Positions 33,704 through 41,384 of a DNA stretch of 64,000 nucleotides are shown piece by piece. The DNA lies in assembly GCA_017399175.1 (NCBI GenBank), contig JAFQEE010000023.1:1-64000 (forward strand), written 5' to 3'. Made by a program: the position numbers and the translations under genes. The stretch is from Clostridia bacterium. GTDB taxonomy: Bacteria; Bacillota; Clostridia; Oscillospirales; Acutalibacteraceae. Numbering within the stretch: position 1 is the first letter of the stretch; each line of letters begins with the position of its first letter. Under the pieces are notes generated by a model that saw only the letters and a program-made list of their open reading frames with translations, was not told the origin of the DNA and did not search any database.

Positions 33704-35176
33704 ATGAGTAAGAAGCAGGACAGAGGGCGAGTGAGAACAGCACACGACCTTGAAAGAAAATATAATTTAGGCGGTCAGAAGGATTTGCTGAAAGAAATGC
33801 AAAAAGTTATATCTGAAGTAAAGAAGGATATATCAGATATGCAGGATGAAGATGTATCCACCGGTGTTATCTCAAAATTAGTCAGTGTATTTCTTGAACC
33901 TGATGTAGAAGAAGCAACTGCTATTCAAAAACACGTAGCAGGTACTGAACTTATTCCAAATGATAAACTTGCACTCTATGATTTTGTAGGTAATGGAGAT
34001 GGTGTCAAGGCAACAGATGCAAGATATATAATCGACAAAATAATGTTGGGTGAAGCATCACTTGCTAATTGGGAGAGGGCAGTTAAGTCGGATGTCACTA
34101 TCACAATAGATTTGTCTTCGCCTGAAAACTTAATTAAGGCAACAGGCACAAATATGTGGGGTAGAGATGTTGAGTATGACACAGGAGATTTTATTCAATG
34201 GGTGCTGAAAGATATTGAATCAAACAAAATCAAGATAGAAAGCCTGAAGGAAGAAATCAAGGCTTTATCATCAAATGGTGGAAGTGTTGACGAAGAACAG
34301 ATTGAAGAATTGACAAATGCTATTGATGAGATAAACCGAGAAATCGAAACTCTTAGAAGCAGTATTGGAGCAATCGAGTTGCCAACAAACAAGTTCACCT
34401 CAACAGTACAGATGTTCCTTGAACCGGGTGACGAGGAAATAAGTGTGATGGGTAAACACGTGGCAGGTACTCAAATAATTCCTTCCTCTAAACTATCTTT
34501 ATATGACTTTAATAATAGCGGAACAGTAACAGCAGTTGATGTGAGAATGGCAGAACAAGCAAAAGGTGGACTAATTTCACTTGCTGATTGGTCAGGTGCT
34601 AAAAAGTCAAACGTTACAGTCACAATAGATATGGCAACTCCTGAAAAGGTTGTTGGAATATCGGGTGTCAATATGTGGGGTAGAACAGTCGAACTCACTA
34701 CAACAGAGTTTATTGCAAAACTGCTTTTTGAGATTGATTCTATTAAAAGCAATCTTATCGGTGATATCAAGGATGATATTGATTCACTTAAATCAAACAC
34801 AGGAAATAGCGGAGCAGATTTTATTACTGAACAGGGAACTGATGGAATATGGACTTATGAAAAGTGGGATAGTGGCCAGTCGATTTGTCGAGCAAAATAC
34901 TCACCCGGTAGTAAAACTTTTTATTCTTTGGCAAATACATTTTGCTACAACTCAAACAGTGTGTCATTTCCTTCAGGGGTGTTTGCTTCAACACCAACAC
35001 ACATATCTATAACTGCTTATTGTAGTGATGGAGATTCTATGGCGTTTTGCAGTGCTACTTCACTTGGCAAATCTTCTGTTGGATGGGACACATTGCTTTT
35101 AAACCCTAATAAAGATAGCGGTAGTTTTACCGTTTCTTATTTCATTGAAGTAGTTGGGTCTTATATGGTAGGTTAA
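33704..35176 (+). CDS. Tail fibre with two dockerin-like modules
   Basis: 490 residues. It begins with a coiled coil and then carries two copies of the module seen in the tail-hub protein: about 65-160 (FLEPDVEEATAIQKHVAGTE, LYDFVGNGDGVKATDARY) and about 230-345 (FLEPGDEEISVMGKHVAGTQ, LYDFNNSGTVTAVDVRMAEQ). A coiled coil separates them (DEEQIEELTNAIDEINREI). The last 110 residues form a beta-rich tip. It is probably a receptor-binding fibre. The second calcium loop is degenerate (NNSG) compared with GDGV. Confidence 0.7.
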   Translation: MSKKQDRGRVRTAHDLERKYNLGGQKDLLKEMQKVISEVKKDISDMQDEDVSTGVISKLVSVFLEPDVEEATAIQKHVAGTELIPNDKLALYDFVGNGDGVKATDARYIIDKIMLGEASLANWERAVKSDVTITIDLSSPENLIKATGTNMWGRDVEYDTGDFIQWVLKDIESNKIKIESLKEEIKALSSNGGSVDEEQIEELTNAIDEINREIETLRSSIGAIELPTNKFTSTVQMFLEPGDEEISVMGKHVAGTQIIPSSKLSLYDFNNSGTVTAVDVRMAEQAKGGLISLADWSGAKKSNVTVTIDMATPEKVVGISGVNMWGRTVELTTTEFIAKLLFEIDSIKSNLIGDIKDDIDSLKSNTGNSGADFITEQGTDGIWTYEKWDSGQSICRAKYSPGSKTFYSLANTFCYNSNSVSFPSGVFASTPTHISITAYCSDGDSMAFCSATSLGKSSVGWDTLLLNPNKDSGSFTVSYFIEVVGSYMVG

Positions 35177-35183
35177 ATTGTTA

Positions 35184-35232
35184 AAAAGCATTCTTAAGTA
35201 AAGCAATTTTACGCTTGATTTAAGGATGCTTT
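35184..35232 (+). terminator. Hairpin after the fibre gene
   Basis: AAAGCATTCTTAA pairs with TTAAGGATGCTTT with one mismatch around an inner AAGCAATTTTACGCTT stem-loop; a T-rich tract follows. Confidence 0.65.
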
Positions 35233-35265
35233 CTATATGTTCACAACAGGAAGGTGGTGAGAAAT

Positions 35266-35547
35266 ATGACCGAGTGGGGAGTTGTAGGTGTATTGGTTGT
35301 AATTATTGGTTTGATTACGGCCATATGCGGTCCACTTCTGAAAGCAACAAAAGCAATCACAGAGCTTACTTCGGAAATTAAGTTTTTCAGGGAAGAACTT
35401 AATGAAATGAAGCAGGAAAACAAGGAGTTTCAATTATCTGCCTCCGATAAACACTCAAAAATTCACAGACGAATTGATGAGCACGGTAAGAAAATTGAAG
35501 ACCACGAAAAAAGAATTTTTAGTCTCGAACAGAGAAAGGATGAGTAA
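35266..35547 (+). CDS. Holin-like/XhlA-like membrane protein (93 aa)
   Basis: One N-terminal transmembrane helix (about 5-25) followed by a long coiled coil with histidines (EELNEMKQENKEF, HSKIHRRIDEHGKKIEDHEKR). This resembles phage haemolysin XhlA proteins that aid lysis. The start at 35266 follows AGGAAGGTGG. It lies directly before the endolysin gene. Confidence 0.7.
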   Translation: MTEWGVVGVLVVIIGLITAICGPLLKATKAITELTSEIKFFREELNEMKQENKEFQLSASDKHSKIHRRIDEHGKKIEDHEKRIFSLEQRKDE

Positions 35548-35549
35548 CT

Positions 35550-36398
35550 ATGAAACAACCAAAAGTATATTTAGGTGTCGGTCACGGTGGTAAAGACCCC
35601 GGTGCCGTTGCATTTGGTAGAAAAGAAAAAGATATGGCTCTTGATATTGCAAAAGCAACTCGTGATGACTTAGTTCGTCATAATGTTCTTGTAATGTTGA
35701 GTCGTGAAAGCGATGTAAGTGAAAACCTTGCAGCACGAATTAAAGAATGTATAGCTTTTAACCCTGACCTTGCCGGAGATATTCATCTTAATGCAGGTGG
35801 CGGTGACGGTACAGAAGTGTTCCACTCTAAAGCAGATACATCTGATGATGACCTTGCAAGAAATGTTCTTAATGAAATTGTTAAGATAGGTCAGAACAGC
35901 AGAGGACTTAAAACAAGAGTAAATTCTAATGGTAGGGATTATTTCGGCTTTATTCGTCAATTAACAGTTGACAATGATATACCAGCTGTACTCATCGAAT
36001 GTGCGTTCATTGATAACAAGAATGATGTCAAGATTGTTGATACACTTGCAGAACGCAGAGCTATGGGTGTTGCAATCGCAAAAGGATACCTTAAGACTCT
36101 TGATATTGAATACATAGAGCCTGTGGAAGATGATAACTTCTTCCCATCAAAAGGTTACTTCAAAAAAGGTGATTCAGGAAAGAACATTGAAAGAATCAAT
36201 GATTTCTATTACAATGTGTTCCCAACATATGCAAAAACTCTCAAAAGAGATAAAGAAGATGTAAAGGGCGGTTACTTCGGTGAGAACACTGAAGCCTGGA
36301 CAAAAGAATTCCAAAGACGAACAGGCCTGAAGCAGGACGGATGTATCGGTCCTCTTACACTTGCAATGATGAAAAAATTCGGATTTAAGGAGAAATAA
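35550..36398 (+). CDS. Endolysin: N-acetylmuramoyl-L-alanine amidase
   Basis: 282 residues. Amidase_3 fold: VGHGGKDPGA with the first zinc His, a Glu in GDIHLNAGGGDGTE region, and the catalytic IECAFIDNKND near 150. The C-terminus (about 205-282: KGDSGKNIERINDFYY, TKEFQRRTGLKQDGCIG) resembles a peptidoglycan-binding domain. It cuts the Gram-positive wall at lysis. No signal peptide; it relies on the holin. Confidence 0.93.
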   Translation: MKQPKVYLGVGHGGKDPGAVAFGRKEKDMALDIAKATRDDLVRHNVLVMLSRESDVSENLAARIKECIAFNPDLAGDIHLNAGGGDGTEVFHSKADTSDDDLARNVLNEIVKIGQNSRGLKTRVNSNGRDYFGFIRQLTVDNDIPAVLIECAFIDNKNDVKIVDTLAERRAMGVAIAKGYLKTLDIEYIEPVEDDNFFPSKGYFKKGDSGKNIERINDFYYNVFPTYAKTLKRDKEDVKGGYFGENTEAWTKEFQRRTGLKQDGCIGPLTLAMMKKFGFKEK

Positions 36399-36400
36399 TC

Positions 36401-36667
36401 GTGGGAAATGATAAATTTCAAAAGATTTGCAAAGAAATTGTAGTTAAGTACTTCAATGAACATGCAGATAAAACTGACAATAAACAGATTACTGAAAATG
36501 ATGTGTTTATTGTGTGGTGTTGCAAGACATTGCAAAATAATAAAGCGTTGGTAAGTACTACCGTGTCAGACGGTATGTATTATGAAATTACCCATAATGG
36601 AGATAAGCAGGAAACATATGTTGATGTTTATAAGAAATGGGAAAACTTTTGTGTAAAGGAGAACTAA
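36401..36667 (+). CDS. DUF6275-like phage protein (88 aa)
   Basis: GTG start after AAGGAGAAATAATC. CKEIVVKYFNEHADKTDNKQ, then DVFIVWCCKTLQNNKALVST is the DUF6275 pattern found next to lysis genes. Function unknown. Confidence 0.75.
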   Translation: MGNDKFQKICKEIVVKYFNEHADKTDNKQITENDVFIVWCCKTLQNNKALVSTTVSDGMYYEITHNGDKQETYVDVYKKWENFCVKEN

Positions 36668-36669
36668 TT

Positions 36670-36981
36670 ATGAATTTATTTGAAATTTTAAAAGATTACT
36701 TAATCGTTACAATCGTTTTGATTTGCCTTGTTGTAGGATATATTCTCAAGAATATTGTCACAACAGACAAAATCAACAAGTTCATTCCACTTATTATGGC
36801 AGTTCTCGGTGTTGTCCTCAGTTTGTGGATGCATGCTTGGAAATTCACACCTGATATATTACTTGCTGGTTTGATTTCAGGTCTTGCCTCATCAGGTGTG
36901 TATGACGGTTTTAAAGGTATTAAAGAGTATTTCGGTGATATTAAAGATAAATTTATTTCAAATGAAAAGAGAAATGAATGA
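36670..36981 (+). CDS. Phage holin
   Basis: 103 residues; three to four hydrophobic segments (about 10-30, 38-55, 62-82) and a charged Lys-rich tail, like Firmicutes phage holins. Last gene of the late operon. It would permeabilise the membrane to release the amidase. Confidence 0.85.
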   Translation: MNLFEILKDYLIVTIVLICLVVGYILKNIVTTDKINKFIPLIMAVLGVVLSLWMHAWKFTPDILLAGLISGLASSGVYDGFKGIKEYFGDIKDKFISNEKRNE

Positions 36982-37278
36982 CAGCAAGTTACCGGCAATT
37001 AAGCTAACGAACATATTTTACTCATTTATGGTTGTTAGAGCCTTAAAAGTCGCAATTTTTGGTGTCTTATAACCACGAATGATAATAAACTGCAAGTTAC
37101 AAGCAAGTTACACGAGTTGCAGTTTTTAATGTAGAAAAGTTAAACTCATTTTAAAAAACAGCCTGTTTTTAACTTATTGGTGCAATAAGTTAAATAACAA
37201 GTGAAATTTCACTTATACAATTAAATTATAAGTAAAGTAACGCCCTGTGCAAAATTTTTTCTGCACAGGGCAATTTTT
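36982..37278. other. Hairpin-rich non-coding stretch after the holin
   Basis: Three inverted repeats follow the late operon: AAACTGCAA/TTGCAGTTTTT (37090-37128), ACTTATT..AATAAGT (about 37172-37193), and AAGTGAAATTTCACTT (37198-37214). The last and strongest is the terminator at 37240-37278. No gene is supported between 36982 and 37496. Confidence 0.55.
37240..37278 (+). terminator. End-of-late-operon terminator
   Basis: GCCCTGTGCA pairs perfectly with TGCACAGGGC, followed by AATTTTTTAT. Strong candidate for the final late terminator. Confidence 0.85.
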
Positions 37279-37417
37279 TATAACAAAGTGTCAAATGTGC
37301 TCGATATAATAAATAAAGGTATTTTGTGTTCTTGAATTTTGGATAAATAAAAGGGTAATTATAAAGTTTTTGTAGAGTAAATGCTGAAAGAAAACATATA
37401 AGTTTGCGAAAATATAT

Positions 37418-37460
37418 TTGACAATTGCTATTACGATGATGTATAATGATAAATCATTAT
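37418..37460 (+). promoter_or_regulatory. Promoter and palindromic operator of the attR-proximal cassette
   Basis: TTGACA (37418-37423), 18-bp spacer, TATAAT (37442-37447). TAATGAT-AA-ATCATTA (37445-37460) is a perfect 7-bp palindrome overlapping the start site, a likely repressor-binding site. The cassette therefore appears independent of the late operon. Confidence 0.75.
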
Positions 37461-37496
37461 ACCATCATTAACCAATAATTAATGGATGGTGAAAAA

Positions 37497-38033
37497 ATGG
37501 AAGAATTGAATTTTGAACAGATTATAGATAAATGGGAAAAACGTGTTTTTCGATTATATATAATTGGTGGTGTCGCTGTTACTGTTGTAGCAAGTGGAAT
37601 CTTAGCATCGTTAATATATATAATTAAACTACAATTTCTTGCTGAAGAACCTTCATATCAACTTGCAGCAGAAATTTGTAATACATATACGAGTATCATT
37701 CTTGGCTTTGTTGCGATGGCTGTTTCGTTGATTAGTATAATACTTAGTTTTTATAATACAATACAAGCAGAAAAAAGCAACATAGAATCGTTGAGACAGT
37801 TTAATGAAACAACACAATTGAGTAAAAGTTTATTAAAAAAATTAGAGCCGATTTCTGATAATTTGAAACAGATACCAGAATTAATTGAGGCACAGTCACA
37901 AATTAAGTATACAATGAAAGAAATTCAAGAAACGTTAGACTCGATAAAAAATACGTCACAAAACGGGGGAACTGTTGTTGAAGGTAAACCTGCAGAAATG
38001 CCCGCTGGAGAGTATGATGATACGAGTAAATAA
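37497..38033 (+). CDS. Unknown membrane/coiled-coil protein (178 aa), moron
   Basis: Two transmembrane helices (about 20-45 and 65-88) followed by a helical cytoplasmic domain (KSLLKKLEPISDNLKQIPEL, TMKEIQETLDSIKNTSQ). No family recognised. The start at 37497 follows GGATGGTG. It is transcribed from its own promoter near attR, like lysogenic-conversion or defence morons. Confidence 0.7.
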   Translation: MEELNFEQIIDKWEKRVFRLYIIGGVAVTVVASGILASLIYIIKLQFLAEEPSYQLAAEICNTYTSIILGFVAMAVSLISIILSFYNTIQAEKSNIESLRQFNETTQLSKSLLKKLEPISDNLKQIPELIEAQSQIKYTMKEIQETLDSIKNTSQNGGTVVEGKPAEMPAGEYDDTSK

Positions 38034-38075
38034 ATGAGTTAAAACAGAATATTTTTGAAGGTAGGTACATATATT

Positions 38076-38543
38076 ATGTGTATGAAGAGTGTTAATATTA
38101 CAACGATGTTTGTAGAAGATGATTTGAGCAATATCGCAGAAGGTATTGTTTCTGATAGACAGGTTTTTAAAATAAAAGCTGAAAAAAACAATAATGAAAA
38201 AAGTGTCAATTTACGAATAGTAACTTTTTTAAATGCAATGTCATCAAACGAAGACCCATTTTTGGAAAATGTTTACGATATTATGTGGACATTAGGATGC
38301 GTCAAAGATGGTGAGTTTGATAATACCAACATTGGAACAACGATTTTTGACACAGCAAAATGCAAGATAAAAAATGAAAAGGTTTCGGCAAGACAGTTTA
38401 CAAATGAAAGAAGAAAATTAATTCTTAATCATTATGTGATAGATACTTTAGGAACATACTATTTGAAGGTGTATATAAAAAAAGCAAACACTGAATTACC
38501 ATGGGAAATACAGTCAATCAATTCAATTGAAATTTGCGAATAA
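38076..38543 (+). CDS. Unknown soluble protein (155 aa), moron
   Basis: Start at 38076 follows GAAGGTAGG. Beta-rich pattern (VNLRIVTFLNAM, YVIDTLGTYYLKVYIKK, PWEIQSINSIEIC) suggests a beta-sandwich domain. Forms a two-gene unit with the preceding membrane protein (42-bp gap). Function not recognised. Confidence 0.65.
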   Translation: MCMKSVNITTMFVEDDLSNIAEGIVSDRQVFKIKAEKNNNEKSVNLRIVTFLNAMSSNEDPFLENVYDIMWTLGCVKDGEFDNTNIGTTIFDTAKCKIKNEKVSARQFTNERRKLILNHYVIDTLGTYYLKVYIKKANTELPWEIQSINSIEICE

Positions 38544-38667
38544 CAACGAATTGACACTATTAAAAATTACACAATTGTTACACAAAAGGAGTTATAACAG
38601 TTGATGCACAAGGTTTTTCAGTTATCAAAGAAATAATTGTGCCCGAATGGCAAATGTTTCAAAAATT

Positions 38668-38699
38668 TCAGCACTCACTCATGTGGGTGCTGTTTTTTT
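38668..38699 (+). terminator. Terminator after the moron cassette
   Basis: CAGCACTCAC pairs with GTGGGTGCTG around TCAT, followed by a seven-T run. Confidence 0.8.
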
Positions 38700-38709
38700 G
38701 TGAATTATT

Positions 38710-38732
38710 TTGACTTGCATTTTGACTTGCAT
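38710..38732. repeat. Integrase arm-type sites, right pair
   Basis: TTGACTTGCAT at 38710-38720 and 38722-38732, same orientation and spacing as the left pair at 360-381. The pair lies 115 bp inside attR. Confidence 0.65.
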
Positions 38733-38795
38733 TTTTATACTTTGTTATACCGTTTTATACTGTTTTACCGAAAAATCACAAACAATAAAGCAAAA

Positions 38796-38842
38796 CAAAA
38801 AACCTTGAACTCCCTTATGTATCAAGGATTTTCAAGGTTTTT
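38796..38842 (-). terminator. Phage-supplied terminator for host tRNA-Trp
   Basis: On the minus strand AAAAACCTTGAA pairs with TTCAAGGTTTTT, ending in a T-run, four bases past the CCA of tRNA-Trp. It replaces the host terminator that integration moved to the far side of attL. Confidence 0.75.
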
Positions 38843-38846
38843 ACTG

Positions 38847-38892
38847 TGGCAGGGGCAGAAGGATTCGAACCCTCGGCACGTGGTTTTGGAGA
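38847..38892. repeat. attR
   Basis: The 46-bp core shared with attL; here it is the 3' part of the intact tRNA-Trp gene. Confidence 0.95.
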
Positions 38893-38922
38893 CCACTGCT
38901 CTACCAACTGAGCTATACCCCT
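38847..38922 (-). tRNA. tRNA-Trp (anticodon CCA)
   Basis: Cloverleaf on the minus strand: acceptor AGGGGTA/TGCCCCT, anticodon stem GTGGT/ACCAC with loop CTCCAAA (CCA), T arm GAGGGTTCGAATCC, encoded CCA. The 3' 46 nt are the phage core, so integration reconstitutes a functional tRNA. Confidence 0.95.
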
Positions 38923-38945
38923 ATATTCTGTTATCGCAACCGTCT

Positions 38946-39022
38946 TGGTGGGCCAACAGGGACTCGAACCCCGGACCGTCCGGTTATGAGCCGGATGCTC
39001 TAACCAACTGAGCTATTGGCCC
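38946..39022 (-). tRNA. tRNA with CAU anticodon (Met or lysidine-modified Ile)
   Basis: Acceptor GGGCCAA/TTGGCCC, anticodon loop CTCATAA, encoded CCA. The sequence cannot alone separate elongator tRNA-Met from tRNA-Ile2; the GGGCC acceptor is reminiscent of Ile2. Shares the promoter at 39042-39070 with tRNA-Trp. Confidence 0.9.
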
Positions 39023-39041
39023 TTAACACGGTTGCTCAAAT

Positions 39042-39070
39042 ATTATATATATTTTTGTATCTCTTGTCAA
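39042..39070 (-). promoter_or_regulatory. Promoter of the two-tRNA unit
   Basis: Minus-strand TTGACA (39065-39070), 17-bp spacer, TATAAT (39042-39047), 20 bases before the first tRNA. Confidence 0.85.
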
Positions 39071-39101
39071 TAGTTTATTTAATATTTTTGTTGAAATCCT
39101 T

Positions 39102-40694
39102 TCATTTTATATCGGCAATTCCGTCAGCAATATATTTGAATGCAGGGGCACAATCAACAGCACCTGAATATCCGTCATCCTTAAAAATAACAACTGTATA
39201 TGTTGTATCCTTGTAAGAGAAATATCCGCAAAACCATGTGTGGGTGATTTCTCGTTCATTTTCATACCAACCGCTTTGTGCTGTTGCAGTTTTACCATGA
39301 TTTTCAGTTTTCTCTGAGTTTGCCAACTTGCCATTACCCGATTTAACCACATTTCCTAAAATAGAATTCAATGCTGTTACTGTGCTCTTATTAAGAATAC
39401 GATAATTTTGCGGCAATTCAACCTTTCGAATTGTTTTGCCGCTTTCATCAATAATTCCTTTCATCAGGGTGGGTGGTCGATAATATCCGCCATTAGCAAA
39501 ACAAGAATATGCCACAGCCATCTGCAAAGGACTTGCAAGGAGATTTCCCTGACCGAAAGACAAATTTGCAAGTGATTGGGCAGAATTTACAGACTCAGTT
39601 GATGGTAATATACCTGATTGTACATAAAAATTGTCAGCAATTTCAATGCTTTTTCCAAGACCGAAATCACTACACAGGGAAATCAGTTTTTCCTTGCCGA
39701 CTTTTTGTCCCAAAGCAATAAAATATGTGTTGCAGGACTCTTCCATAGCAGAATTCATATCAACAACACCGTGAGCATTGTTATTACTGCATCTGAAAGT
39801 TGTGCCGTTTATAGTGATACTGCCTGTACAGTTGTGAGTTAAATCAATGTTGTTTTCAATCGCGCAGGCAGCAACAATAGGTTTGAAAACAGAACCCACA
39901 CTATAGGGCGTAAGACTTCTGTTGATAAAAGGGGAATCGGCATTATTTAATGAAGAAGAAATATCGTTAGGGTTAAATGTTGGTGCAGATGCGATAGCAA
40001 GTATTTCATTTGTATATGAATTAAGAACCACAACAGCACCTTTGCTTATTCCCGTTTTTTCAAGTGAGTCTTCTGCGATTTTCTGTATATCAAGGTCAAT
40101 GGTAAGTTGAATTCCGGCAGGGGACAAATAGTTTTCACTTTTAAAATTAATTCCTTCACCTGTGAGAATATTACCTAAAGCATCTATATTCCAAAAAGCC
40201 TTTAGAGTACCCTTATTATCGGATAAATAACTTTCATAAGCGTTTTCAAGTCCCATGGCACCCTGACCGTTTTCGTCAAGGTGACCTATGAGATGAACGC
40301 AAGGCTGATTATCCGAATAACGCATAACGCAATCAACAGATTTAATATGATTTTCATAAAACCTTTCAGGAATATTAAGAATGCTGACTTTTCCATTTTT
40401 TATATTTTCATAAAAGGCTTGTGATTGTTCATTATTAATGTAGTTTTTAACTATATTAAAGGCATTTTCAGTAGGTAAAGCTACAGTAACAGTTTCGGTG
40501 GAATTGTTTACAATTTTTTTCATATTTCTGTCGTAAATCATTCCTCGCGATTTGGAAATTTCAATACTTCTTGTGTTTCTGTTTAAGGAACTTTTACGAA
40601 CCCCGGCATTTGAAAAAATAATTCCAAGATTTGTTATTAGAATACCGAATATGATAATAAGACTGAAAAATGCTGTGCCAATTCTTTTATACAT
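39102..40694 (-). CDS. Class B penicillin-binding protein (transpeptidase)
   Basis: 530 residues. An N-terminal membrane anchor (about 7-29) is followed by a short dimerisation part (KSRGMIYDRNM) and the transpeptidase domain. SVFK at 268-271 is the active-site SxxK, S320-C-N the second motif, and HGKTATAQ the KTG-like third motif. It would cross-link peptidoglycan outside the membrane. The fold is of the PbpA/FtsI type, shorter than division FtsI. The start lies just after the upstream gene's terminator hairpin, which overlaps its ribosome site. Confidence 0.88.
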   Translation of the reverse strand: MYKRIGTAFFSLIIIFGILITNLGIIFSNAGVRKSSLNRNTRSIEISKSRGMIYDRNMKKIVNNSTETVTVALPTENAFNIVKNYINNEQSQAFYENIKNGKVSILNIPERFYENHIKSVDCVMRYSDNQPCVHLIGHLDENGQGAMGLENAYESYLSDNKGTLKAFWNIDALGNILTGEGINFKSENYLSPAGIQLTIDLDIQKIAEDSLEKTGISKGAVVVLNSYTNEILAIASAPTFNPNDISSSLNNADSPFINRSLTPYSVGSVFKPIVAACAIENNIDLTHNCTGSITINGTTFRCSNNNAHGVVDMNSAMEESCNTYFIALGQKVGKEKLISLCSDFGLGKSIEIADNFYVQSGILPSTESVNSAQSLANLSFGQGNLLASPLQMAVAYSCFANGGYYRPPTLMKGIIDESGKTIRKVELPQNYRILNKSTVTALNSILGNVVKSGNGKLANSEKTENHGKTATAQSGWYENEREITHTWFCGYFSYKDTTYTVVIFKDDGYSGAVDCAPAFKYIADGIADIK

Positions 40695-40729
40695 AAAAAA
40701 TCACCTGTATCAAGTGTTGACACAGGTGA
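40694..40729 (-). terminator. Terminator/RBS hairpin between PAP2 and PBP genes
   Basis: Minus-strand TCACCTGT and ACAGGTGA (arms 40701-40708 and 40722-40729) followed by TTTTTT and at once the PBP ATG. The GGTG ribosome site lies in the stem. Confidence 0.65.
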
Positions 40730-40745
40730 CAAAAATAATTACAAT

Positions 40746-41366
40746 TTATGCTTTTTTCTTTTTGAACTTTTGGATTAAATCGAATTCAGCAATTTTTGTG
40801 TTTTTCATAATTGCAGTCATTATTACATAGCCCATAATACCTGCGAAAGTACCAACAAGAACACCACCGAGAACATCTGTTACATAATGAACCATAAGGT
40901 AAATTCTTGAAAGGCCAACGAGGGCTGAGAATACAGGGAAAATCCAACTGTATTTCTTGTTAAGTACAAGGAAGAGTGCAACGCCGATTTCAAATGCAGC
41001 AGTTGTGTGACCTGATGGGAATGACTTGTCGCTTTCAATATGTGCACCTGCAAATTCATACCAACTCATAAAGAGTGGATTATCTGCATAGTAAACATAA
41101 GGACGAGGACGAGCAAATAATGGCTTCATAATAAGGTTTGTAACAAGTGTTCCCACAAGAACTGCAAAGAGTACCGACAAACCGAATTTGCGTGTTTTCT
41201 TGAAAAAGCTTAATACAAGACCTAAAACTGCCATTGGTGTAACAAATTCAGAACCACCGAAGAAAGTGATGAATTCAGCAACAATGTTCATAACTGCACC
41301 TTGAATCTGTTCACCGAAGAAAGTGAATACACTCATATCAAATGAGTCAAAAATTGAAAAATCCAT
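40746..41366 (-). CDS. PAP2-family membrane phosphatase
   Basis: 206 residues, about five transmembrane helices. Phosphatase motifs KPLFARPRP (about 82-90), PSGHTTA (about 115-121) and SRIYLMVHYVTDVLGG (about 150-165). It probably hydrolyses undecaprenyl or phosphatidyl phosphate. Followed by the PBP gene in the same direction, consistent with envelope work. Confidence 0.9.
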   Translation of the reverse strand: MDFSIFDSFDMSVFTFFGEQIQGAVMNIVAEFITFFGGSEFVTPMAVLGLVLSFFKKTRKFGLSVLFAVLVGTLVTNLIMKPLFARPRPYVYYADNPLFMSWYEFAGAHIESDKSFPSGHTTAAFEIGVALFLVLNKKYSWIFPVFSALVGLSRIYLMVHYVTDVLGGVLVGTFAGIMGYVIMTAIMKNTKIAEFDLIQKFKKKKA

Positions 41367-41384
41367 TTTCGTTCTCCTTTTCGT

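Larger units (their letters stand above)
38544..38846. other. Right-end non-coding region of the prophage
   Basis: No gene is supported. It holds a terminator (38668-38699), the right arm sites (38710-38732) and a minus-strand terminator (38796-38842) before attR. Confidence 0.7.

Noticed and set aside
36884-37072. 62-codon frame overlapping the holin end
   Set aside because: Starts inside the holin gene without a ribosome site and runs into a hairpin-rich non-coding stretch.
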